Positions 57,452-64,000 of a DNA stretch of 64,000 nt are shown piece by piece. Location: the NCBI RefSeq assembly GCF_024448695.1, contig NZ_JAMOHY010000002.1, positions 124,001 to 188,000 on the forward strand, given 5' to 3'. The position numbers were made by a program, and so were the translations under genes. Within the stretch, counting starts at the first letter, position 1. The number at the start of each line of letters is the position of its first letter. The stretch is from Stutzerimonas stutzeri. GTDB lineage: Bacteria; Pseudomonadota; Gammaproteobacteria; Pseudomonadales; Pseudomonadaceae. Below the pieces are notes generated by a model that saw only the letters and a program-made list of their open reading frames with translations, was not told the origin of the DNA and did not search any database.

Positions 57452-57745
57452 TCAGATCGCGTCGTTGCGACGCAGCAGTTCTTCCGGAAGATGCTCGATA
57501 TACTCGTCCGGAGGTGGCGGCATCTGCAAGTGGAAGCCCTGCTTTTCCAGGTTCTCGAGTACGGTCGCGATATTCTCCCGCGCCAGTGTACGCTCGGGTG
57601 TCAGCACCATATCGAACGCATGTTGCGGCGTGCCGAACACCGCAAGCAGCGCTTCCGGGACCCGCGCCAGTGCTTCGCTGCGCTCAACGTAGAGGTACAT
57701 CCCATCCTTGCGCGGACTTTTATAAATGGAACAAAGACGTTTCAT
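57452..57745 (-). CDS. ycgL: YcgL domain protein
   Basis: This 97-residue protein has the YcgL pattern [20 protein letters not shown] and [12 protein letters not shown]. It overlaps the rnd stop by 4 bp (ATGA), so it is co-translated. The rnd-ycgL pair is widely conserved in gammaproteobacteria. The function is not established. Confidence 0.9.
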   Translation of the reverse strand: MKRLCSIYKSPRKDGMYLYVERSEALARVPEALLAVFGTPQHAFDMVLTPERTLARENIATVLENLEKQGFHLQMPPPPDEYIEHLPEELLRRNDAI

Positions 57746-58866
57746 CGGGTTTCTTCCAGTGCATCGAGAAGGGATTGCCCCAACCGCTCGCGGCGCCAGC
57801 CCCGCAAGGAGTCGGGCAATTGATAGGGGCCATCGGGGTAGCCGGTTTTCAAGAGTGACTCGAGTACTTTCTTGCGCAGCACCAGCTCAGGCGCAATATT
57901 CAGGGCAATAGCCTCACGCTGTCCGACTGCTCGCAGCTTCTTCAACAGCGCGGACGCTTCCAGCGGCAACGGCTCGGGCAGAGGCGCGGGCCAGTCCTGC
58001 TCGGGCGTGGCAGCCGCCGTGCGAATCAGTTCGAGCAGGGTCTCGCCATCCTGGCGCACGGTACGCGGATGCATGTCTTCTATGCGCGCCAGGCCGACCA
58101 GATCCACAGGCTGGGTGCGTGCCAATGGCCACAGACTGTGTTCACGCAAAACACGATTGCGCGGCTGGTTGCGCGCCCGTGCCTGCTGCTCGCGCCAGGC
58201 CGCCAATGCACGCAAGACAGCAAGCTGACGCGGCTTGAGCCGCCAGGCCTGCTTGACCTCGCGATAGACCTCAGCCGGATCGGTTTCACGTCGCTGGTTC
58301 GCTACCCACTCGGCGCCATCTTCCAGAATCCACGCACGCTTTTCCTCAGACAGCTTCGGCAACAGCGTCTGGTAAAGCTCGGCCAGATGCTGCGCATCTT
58401 CGGCGGCATATTGGATCTGCATCTCGCTGAGTGGACGCTGCAGCCAGTCGGAACGTGTTTCACCCTTGGGTAGTTCGATGTTCAGCACTTCCTGTACCAG
58501 CCGTGAATAGCCCATCGAAAAACCGATATTCAGGTAGCCGGCAGCCAGTTGCGTGTCGAACAGCGGTGCAGGCAGGCTGCCAGTCAGGCGCAGGAAAACC
58601 TCAAGGTCTTCACTGCAAGCGTGCAACACCTTGACCACTGACTCATCTTCAAGCAGGCCGCTGAAAGCCGTCCAGTCGCTAATCAGCAAGGGATCGATCA
58701 GGTAGGCACAGCACCCGTCGCCCACCTGCAGCAGGGCTGCGATGGGATAGAAGGTGTCGACCCGCATGAACTCGGTGTCCAGCGCGACAAATGGTAGTTG
58801 CCGCCACTCGGCGCACAGGCGGGCCAGATGCGCATCATCCAGAACCCATTGAGTGTTGATGGCCAC
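57742..58866 (-). CDS. rnd: Ribonuclease D
   Basis: This 374-residue 3'-to-5' exoribonuclease has the DEDD catalytic residues in [25 protein letters not shown] and [11 protein letters not shown], followed by an HRDC domain (about 205-290). It trims tRNA precursors and other stable RNAs. The start is GTG at 58866, preceded by AAGGAGG. It is first of the rnd-ycgL-ycgN unit and divergent from the sulfurtransferase gene. Confidence 0.94.
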   Translation of the reverse strand: MAINTQWVLDDAHLARLCAEWRQLPFVALDTEFMRVDTFYPIAALLQVGDGCCAYLIDPLLISDWTAFSGLLEDESVVKVLHACSEDLEVFLRLTGSLPAPLFDTQLAAGYLNIGFSMGYSRLVQEVLNIELPKGETRSDWLQRPLSEMQIQYAAEDAQHLAELYQTLLPKLSEEKRAWILEDGAEWVANQRRETDPAEVYREVKQAWRLKPRQLAVLRALAAWREQQARARNQPRNRVLREHSLWPLARTQPVDLVGLARIEDMHPRTVRQDGETLLELIRTAAATPEQDWPAPLPEPLPLEASALLKKLRAVGQREAIALNIAPELVLRKKVLESLLKTGYPDGPYQLPDSLRGWRRERLGQSLLDALEETR

Positions 58867-58992
58867 TATGGCCTCCTTATTGTCGGCTGACGACCGAAGA
58901 GCGCCGCAGTATATAGGTGCGCTCAGCTATTCGCCGCGCAAACATCCACCGCGCGGCGCTAACATTCAGCGATCGACCCACGGAGCGCCGCC

Positions 58993-59850
58993 ATGCCGCT
59001 TGCCCAACTGATCAATGCCCAGCAACTGGCTGAACGCTTGCAGCAGCCAAACCTGGTCATCCTCGACTGCCGCTTCGCTCTGGACGACCCGGATTATGGC
59101 CAGCGCAGCTATGCCCAGGCACATATTCCGGGTGCCCGCTTTGTCGATCTTGAGAAAGACCTGTCTGGCCCGGTAATCACCGGCCAGACCGGTCGCCACC
59201 CGCTGCCGGAACCCAGGCAACTGCTCGCCAGATTTCAGGCTCTGGGCCTGAATGAGGAGAGCCAGGTGGTTCTCTATGACGACGGTCCCGGTGCCTTCGC
59301 CGCGCACGCCTGGTGGCTGCTGGTCTGGCTGGGTAAACGCGACGGCCTCTACCTGCTCGACGGCGGCCTTCAGGCCTGGCACGACGCCGGACTGCCACTC
59401 GACGACAAACGCCCCGCGATCACTCCGGGCACGCTGCAAGGCAGGCCGGATAACAGCCTGACTGTTGACGCGACGATGCTTTCAAAACAGCTGGCAACCG
59501 CTGAACTGACACTGCTCGACGCCCGCGCCCTGCCACGTTTTCTCGGTGAAGCAGAGCCCATCGATCCTGTTGCGGGTCACATTCCCGGCGCTCACTGCCT
59601 GCCCTTCACCGAGAACCTTGATGCCGACGGGCGCTTTCTGCCACCCGAACAGCTACGGTCGCGCTTCGAGCGGAAACTGGCCGGAACATCCCCGGACACG
59701 CTGGTGGCTTACTGCGGCTCCGGCGTAACGGCCTGTCATAACCTGTTCGCCCTCTGCCTGGCCGGCTACCCGCTGGCCCGGCTGTATCCGGGCTCGTGGA
59801 GTGAATGGATCACCGATCCACTGCGCCCGGTTGCCCGCCAGCCGCAATGA
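58993..59850 (+). CDS. Two-domain sulfurtransferase (SseA/rhodanese family)
   Basis: This 285-residue protein has two rhodanese domains. The C-terminal domain carries the active-site loop CGSGVTAC, the form typical of 3-mercaptopyruvate sulfurtransferases, and the N-terminal domain is inactive as usual. It transfers sulfur from mercaptopyruvate or thiosulfate to acceptors such as cyanide. GGAG precedes the ATG. Substrate preference is inferred from the loop only. Confidence 0.88.
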   Translation: MPLAQLINAQQLAERLQQPNLVILDCRFALDDPDYGQRSYAQAHIPGARFVDLEKDLSGPVITGQTGRHPLPEPRQLLARFQALGLNEESQVVLYDDGPGAFAAHAWWLLVWLGKRDGLYLLDGGLQAWHDAGLPLDDKRPAITPGTLQGRPDNSLTVDATMLSKQLATAELTLLDARALPRFLGEAEPIDPVAGHIPGAHCLPFTENLDADGRFLPPEQLRSRFERKLAGTSPDTLVAYCGSGVTACHNLFALCLAGYPLARLYPGSWSEWITDPLRPVARQPQ

Positions 59851-59855
59851 CAGGA

Positions 59856-59987
59856 TCAGCCCGCAGGCTTCAGCGCCAACAGCACGAAGCCACAGATGAT
59901 GCCCGCCAGAGCGATCAGCCAGCCAATTCGGTGGGCGCGGTTCTTCTGCGCCTGACGAACCGGGTCCACGGGTTTCTTTTTCCTCAC
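59856..59987 (-). CDS. Possible 43-residue single-pass membrane protein
   Basis: This short gene begins with GTG 59987, preceded by GAGGTGG. It encodes a basic N-terminus (RKKKPVDPVRQAQKNRAHRI) followed by one membrane segment (GWLIALAGIICGFVLLAL). It ends 5 bp from the convergent sulfurtransferase stop. The ribosome site and protein-like design support it, but it is too short to be sure. Confidence 0.45.
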   Translation of the reverse strand: MRKKKPVDPVRQAQKNRAHRIGWLIALAGIICGFVLLALKPAG

Positions 59988-60132
59988 GCATCCACCTCGA
60001 ACCTGAAAGCTCATGTGAGCTGCTAAAAGTTGAGTGCCGCGACGAGCCGGTTTGCTGCCGCCACGCACAAGCGGCACGCAACCTACGACGCCCGGCGACT
60101 ATCTGCAAGCCTCACTGGTCAAAGGGCACGCG

Positions 60133-62088
60133 TCACTGTCGCTCCGTCAGAAACGCGGTAGGCGGCGATCCATCGGCATTGAGCTGGAAGATTTCCTGCG
60201 GCCTTCCCTCATGGTCCAGCACCAGCAGACCAATACCGCTGCCGTTCCACAGCCGCTCGCCAGCCTGGCTACGGTCCGGTACTCGCGGCACCACCTCCAG
60301 CCGGCGACGTTTGGTCAGCCAGTTCAAAGGGGACCAGGGTGCGTAAAGCCAGCGATTGAGCCGGTCGAACCAGTCCAGCAGACGCCGTGGAAATTCATTT
60401 TTTACACCGCTGCTGGTGATCTGCCAGAGCTGCGGACCGGTGTCGCGACCGCGGTCGCGAATGTGCAGCTGATAGACGAAAGAATAATGCACGTCACCGG
60501 AAAGAATCACGTAGTTACCGGGCGTCCTCGAGTGACGGAAGATGTTCATCATCACGTGGGCGGCGCCGCGGTGTGCCATCCAGTTTTCCGCATCGACCAT
60601 CAGCGGGTGTCCCGCCCAGCTGAAGACGCGTTGCACCGCCTCGATCAGCTTGACGCCGAACATGGGTGCCGCCGAAACGATGAGCACGGCCTTATGGTCC
60701 AGCAGGTTCTGCTGAAACTCACTCAGCGCCTCCCAGTCCATCAGACCGGAAGGACGGCTGAGATTGCGCTCACTGCGCCAGCGGCGGGTGCGCGTGTCCA
60801 GCACCACCAGCGGCGGCACGCTGGCCAGTTCGTAGCCCCAGCCATGAAATTGATGCAGGTCCTCGATCAGCCGATCCTGCAGCTCGCTGTCCAGCCAGCC
60901 ATCGGCAGCTGATGCCATTAGTTGTTGCGTCTGCGTCAACAGCTCGCCGAAACGCCTGGGCTGATTGCCCCATGCCTGGCACAGCAGGTAGGCGATCAAT
61001 GCGTTACCAATGATTCGCCGGGACAAGGGATGGCCGTAGGCGGTCTCCTCCCAGCGGGCCGAAAGATTCCAGTCATCAGTAACGTCGTGATCATCGAAGA
61101 TCATCAGCGACGGCACATGCGCCAGCCCTCTCGCCACCTGAGGCAACCCCTGGACGAAAGCTTGCAGACACTCGTCTTCGCGGCGGTAGCGCTCGGCCTG
61201 TTCGGCGGTGAGCGAACCCGGCATGACCGGCGCGATCAGCGACCAGGGCAGCGGCGACCAGACCAGCAGGTACATGGCCATGACTTCACCGAAGGTGATC
61301 AGGTGGTTCTGTCCGTTGGAGGTCGTGAACACCGGCTTTTCCACGCCACCAAAAAAGCGCTCGCGCAATGCTTCGTTGGACTTGAACGCAGGCAAGAGCT
61401 CCTCGCGCCGGTAATAGGTAGCCGGGTGGTCGAACAGTTCTGCACTGTCATCCACCACCGCACCTTCCAGCTGCTCGCCATACAGCCCGAGCCGGTGCAC
61501 CAGCGCATGAATGGCGACCAACATCGGCCCCGCGACATCGTCGGCGTACACCTGGTCGCCGGTCATCAGCAATAACGCCGGCCGGCCCTCGGGATTGTCG
61601 AGCTGCTGCTCGATCAGCTCGTCGACGCACAACAGCCCGTCCTGCGCGGCGTGGTGCGGCTTGCGACAGGAGCCGTGCAATACCCGGTCGAGCCGGGACT
61701 TGATGACGAAACTGGGCCGGCTCGCGCCCGGGTACAGCAAATGCGGCGCCCAGTCGGCGATACCCTGCTCCGCCTGCCCTTCGCTGCGGATGCGCAGGTC
61801 GTATTCGATCAGACAATCGCGCGGCAGCGCTTCTTCCAGCGCCACATCAATCAGATGCAGCACCGCATCGCGACCGATGGGCAGGCGCTGGCAGGTTGTA
61901 CCCTCCAGCGGGATCACACGCTGCGTTCCCTGCGCCTCGCTTTCAACTACCAGTGAAAGCGTCAGCGGGCGTGTCGAAACCAGCCAGAGCACCAGGCGAT
62001 CGGCCTCCACGCGACGCAACAGTGGGCCAGCAAGGACCGTCGGCAGCGTGTCGGTATTGGATGAGGAAGTAGTCAAAAAACCATTCAC
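60133..62088 (-). CDS. PhoD-like metallophosphatase family protein
   Basis: This 651-residue protein has PhoD-like metal-binding segments: LMTGDQVYADD, LMIFDDHDVTDDWNLS and VILSGDVHYSFVY. It has no evident signal peptide at the chosen GTG start (62088), and no good ribosome site was found, so the start is uncertain. Cytoplasmic PhoD-like proteins of this size are known in pseudomonads. The substrate is unknown. Confidence 0.8.
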   Translation of the reverse strand: MNGFLTTSSSNTDTLPTVLAGPLLRRVEADRLVLWLVSTRPLTLSLVVESEAQGTQRVIPLEGTTCQRLPIGRDAVLHLIDVALEEALPRDCLIEYDLRIRSEGQAEQGIADWAPHLLYPGASRPSFVIKSRLDRVLHGSCRKPHHAAQDGLLCVDELIEQQLDNPEGRPALLLMTGDQVYADDVAGPMLVAIHALVHRLGLYGEQLEGAVVDDSAELFDHPATYYRREELLPAFKSNEALRERFFGGVEKPVFTTSNGQNHLITFGEVMAMYLLVWSPLPWSLIAPVMPGSLTAEQAERYRREDECLQAFVQGLPQVARGLAHVPSLMIFDDHDVTDDWNLSARWEETAYGHPLSRRIIGNALIAYLLCQAWGNQPRRFGELLTQTQQLMASAADGWLDSELQDRLIEDLHQFHGWGYELASVPPLVVLDTRTRRWRSERNLSRPSGLMDWEALSEFQQNLLDHKAVLIVSAAPMFGVKLIEAVQRVFSWAGHPLMVDAENWMAHRGAAHVMMNIFRHSRTPGNYVILSGDVHYSFVYQLHIRDRGRDTGPQLWQITSSGVKNEFPRRLLDWFDRLNRWLYAPWSPLNWLTKRRRLEVVPRVPDRSQAGERLWNGSGIGLLVLDHEGRPQEIFQLNADGSPPTAFLTERQ

Positions 62089-62170
62089 ATTGGGAGGCGG
62101 AAGTTCGGGTAGCGGATTTGTCCAACCGGCAGAACGCTGCCGCTATCGGATTTCTGCTCCGGATTGCCGC

Positions 62171-63016
62171 TCACGACGCACCGAACAGGACAGCCCAGTA
62201 GATACCGGCATCACTCTGCGGATCGACTGCATAGGCCGCGCCCAGCTCGCTGAATTGCGGGCTCATCAGGTTTGCACAATGACCTGGGCTGGCCAGCCAG
62301 CCGTCAAGCACCTTGCGCGGCGTGTCCAGTGCGGCGGCGATGTTCTCACCCGTGCGCGTGCCGTCATAGCCTGCAAGTTCCGCCCGGTCGCCCGGCGTGC
62401 GCCCATCGCTGCCGAGATGGCTGAAGAAGTTGCCGTTGGCCATGGCTCGGCTGTGGGACTCAGCCGCTGTACCGAGGGCGGCGTTCCAGACCAGCGGTGA
62501 CGTGCCGCCAAAGGACTGCGCACCGCATTGACGCGGCTGCTTGCGCGCCTCGTTGATCAGGGCGAGCAGTTTCTGCCCTTCCACCTGCCAGTCGCCCAGC
62601 TTGCCACTCAGCAGCGGGCGGGCCAGGACGATACGCCAGTCGCGGCCCTGCTGGCTCACGCCGAGGTCGACAAATTGCGGGTCCAGCAGAAGCTGGCAGT
62701 AGCTTTCCTGCAGCGCACTCATCGCCGCCTGCGCATCGCGCGGGCCCGACAGGCTGATCGCCTGAGCGCTGGTAAATGGATAGCCCCTGGCGCCTAGCGC
62801 CCGGTGCAGATCCGCGCGCCCCTGTACCGCCAACACCAGACGGCTATCGGTTGCCAGCGGCGGCAATGCCTCGAATGATTGCCCTGCACAGCTGCGCACC
62901 TCGCCACGATAGAGGTTGATCGACTCCACCAATCGCGCCTCCTCGCCCGCACCGGCAGTACCGACGAGCAGCAATCCCAGCAATGTGAGACCTATGAGCG
63001 ATGACCCGATGCGCAT
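62171..63016 (-). CDS. Exported CAP-domain (SCP/PR-1) protein
   Basis: This 281-residue protein has a signal peptide (MRIGSSLIGLTLLGLLLVGT) at ATG 63016, which follows AAGGAA. A C-terminal CAP domain (about 155-281) has HSRAMANGNFFSHLGSDGRT, GENIAA and WLASPGHCANLM. The N-terminal half is not assigned. Bacterial CAP proteins are secreted or periplasmic; activity is generally unknown. Confidence 0.82.
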   Translation of the reverse strand: MRIGSSLIGLTLLGLLLVGTAGAGEEARLVESINLYRGEVRSCAGQSFEALPPLATDSRLVLAVQGRADLHRALGARGYPFTSAQAISLSGPRDAQAAMSALQESYCQLLLDPQFVDLGVSQQGRDWRIVLARPLLSGKLGDWQVEGQKLLALINEARKQPRQCGAQSFGGTSPLVWNAALGTAAESHSRAMANGNFFSHLGSDGRTPGDRAELAGYDGTRTGENIAAALDTPRKVLDGWLASPGHCANLMSPQFSELGAAYAVDPQSDAGIYWAVLFGAS

Positions 63017-63324
63017 GGGGATTTTCCTTGAAGTCGTAGTTGCAACGCTGGCGAAAGCCCACTCGCCATAAACAGCAGCGCTTGGCCCGTCCGAAGTGTC
63101 CGAATTGAAGCAGGATCTGGCAGGAGGCTGTCGTACAAAGGCTATTTGAAAAGGGCTTACGCTTTCCAGGCCCGGTTTGACTTTCCAATGCACCCGATAA
63201 GGCACCCGCCCAGATACACAATGCCATTTCGCAGTCACAAGCCGCCTCTTCTTCGACGTGCGGACGCTCTGCACGATACGTCCGCCTGTGCGTATCCGAA
63301 CCGGGGCGGCTATGATCGAGCACC
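63017..63324. other. 308-bp divergent intergenic region
   Basis: No gene is supported. It contains the 5' regions of the CAP-domain gene (leftward) and the 133-residue gene (rightward). I found no clear promoter pair, terminator or RNA feature. Confidence 0.45.
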
Positions 63325-63726
63325 ATGAACAGCCCGTCGCCCCTTCGCCCGCCCTGCCCTCCTGGCTCCTGCATCTGCGAGCGCAACGAACTGTTGGCAA
63401 CGCCTGATGCAGACCTGCGCATCCTGCGCCTGACCCGGCATGAAGAACGGCGCCTGCTTGAGCGCCTGGAAAACATGCAAAGCCTGGACGACCTCAAGCA
63501 ATTACAGCAAAAGATGCTCGACCAACTGGGCCTGCGCATGACCGTTGCCCCCAGTCACAACGAAGTGCGCAGCATGCGCGGCATCGCCATCGACTTCGCG
63601 GAGCAACGAGGCCTGTGCCGCAAGATCCGCCAGTCGATTCCCGCAGCGATTCGCCGCGGCCTGGAGAAACAGCCCGAGATCGCCTTCCGCCTGCTTGATG
63701 CCCACGACCTGCTGCGCGATGCCTGA
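63325..63726 (+). CDS. Hypothetical protein with N-terminal CPPGSCIC motif
   Basis: This 133-residue soluble protein begins with a Pro-rich segment and CPPGSCIC, a compact cysteine motif. A charged helical region follows (RLTRHEERRLLERLENMQSL then LKQLQQKMLDQLGLRMTVAP). The motif could bind metal or an iron-sulphur cluster, but no family is recognised. It converges with the truncated MFS gene. Confidence 0.62.
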   Translation: MNSPSPLRPPCPPGSCICERNELLATPDADLRILRLTRHEERRLLERLENMQSLDDLKQLQQKMLDQLGLRMTVAPSHNEVRSMRGIAIDFAEQRGLCRKIRQSIPAAIRRGLEKQPEIAFRLLDAHDLLRDA

Positions 63727-63752
63727 ATCGCATTGAGCATGTCGCGGCGAGG

Positions 63753-64000
63753 TTAGTTCGCAGATGGAATCGTGGCGGCAGCCGGAAAACGCTTCATCAT
63801 TACGCCACACAGCAGCAATCCCGCCAGCCCCAGCGCCCCGCCAACGTAGCCGATGCTTTGCAGCCCTATCTGCTGGCTGACCACGCTGCCGAGCAAGGCG
63901 CCAGCGCCGATACCGACGTTGAATATTCCCGAGAACAGCGACATGGCCACGTCGGTGGCGTCCGAGGCGAAATGCAGCACTCTGGACTGCAACGCCAGTA
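63753..64000 (-). CDS. MFS transporter, C-terminal fragment (sugar-efflux type; truncated by window)
   Basis: About 82 C-terminal residues are visible and the frame is open to the right edge. The segment [19 protein letters not shown] and the preceding [17 protein letters not shown] resemble the C-terminal half of SotB/AraJ-type sugar-efflux MFS proteins. The N-terminal half is outside the window, so substrate and exact family are tentative. Confidence 0.72.
   Translation of the reverse strand, partial: LALQSRVLHFASDATDVAMSLFSGIFNVGIGAGALLGSVVSQQIGLQSIGYVGGALGLAGLLLCGVMMKRFPAAATIPSAN

Overview
The window reads as a chromosomal segment of a Pseudomonas-type gammaproteobacterium. It is GC-rich, gene-dense and almost wholly core genome. 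Diagnostic content includes AmrZ, a complete flg cluster with cheV-cheR and flgAMN, the order lpxL-minCDE-rluA-apeB, prc (algO), alaS-lysC-csrA, and rnd-ycgL-ycgN. In P. aeruginosa PAO1, as I recall, flgB-L and flgAMN/cheVR lie at separate loci. Here they are contiguous, as in several non-aeruginosa pseudomonads. I see no insertion sequence, prophage, integrase or CRISPR array.

Layout. 1-1.7 kb: the C-terminal part of mnmC, then an exported haem protein. 1.9-6.7 kb: a three-gene operon for the osmoprotectant dipeptide N-acetylglutaminylglutamine amide (NAGGN), followed by yheU and a pair of REP-like palindromes. 7.1-12.3 kb: a hypothetical gene, a CynX/NimT-type MFS transporter, an SDR oxidoreductase, actP-yjcH (acetate uptake) and a small DUF2061 protein. 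12.4-15.5 kb: an exported alpha/beta hydrolase overlapping an MlaA-like gene, facing an LpxL-type acyltransferase. 15.6-20.6 kb: minCDE, rluA, M18 aminopeptidase and a quinone oxidoreductase. 20.7-27.3 kb: prc, a CBS-containing EAL-GGDEF protein, a tight three-gene unit (XRE regulator, unknown, Sel1), DUF1232, a 486-bp intergenic region with paired DnaA boxes, and a ComEA-like protein.

27.4-43.4 kb is the flagellar/chemotaxis block. flgBCDE and flgFGHIJKL run leftward as two units split by a terminator, and each has a near-consensus sigma-54 promoter. cheV-cheR follow, then divergent flgA (sigma-54-like site) and flgM-flgN-ycgR (sigma-28 site before flgM). This matches the known RpoN/FliA hierarchy. 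43.5-44.9 kb: tRNA-Arg(CCT), two very small genes behind a sigma-54-like promoter, and amrZ. 45-49.8 kb: the sodium-pumping oxaloacetate decarboxylase genes oadGAB and mgtE. 50-51 kb: a small secreted protein and three tRNAs (two identical Arg-ACG, one Ser-GCT). 51.1-55.5 kb: csrA, lysC, alaS. 55.7-64 kb: an exported HExxH protein, ycgN-ycgL-rnd, a sulfurtransferase, a PhoD-like phosphatase, a CAP-domain protein, a small cysteine-motif protein and a truncated MFS transporter.

No clearly novel multigene system was found. The best leads are the sigma-54-linked tiny genes next to the flagellar regulon, the inverted DnaA-box pair beside AT-rich DNA, the overlapping XRE/unknown/Sel1 unit, the hydrolase/MlaA pair without a lipobox, and an alanine-rich insertion in FlgE.
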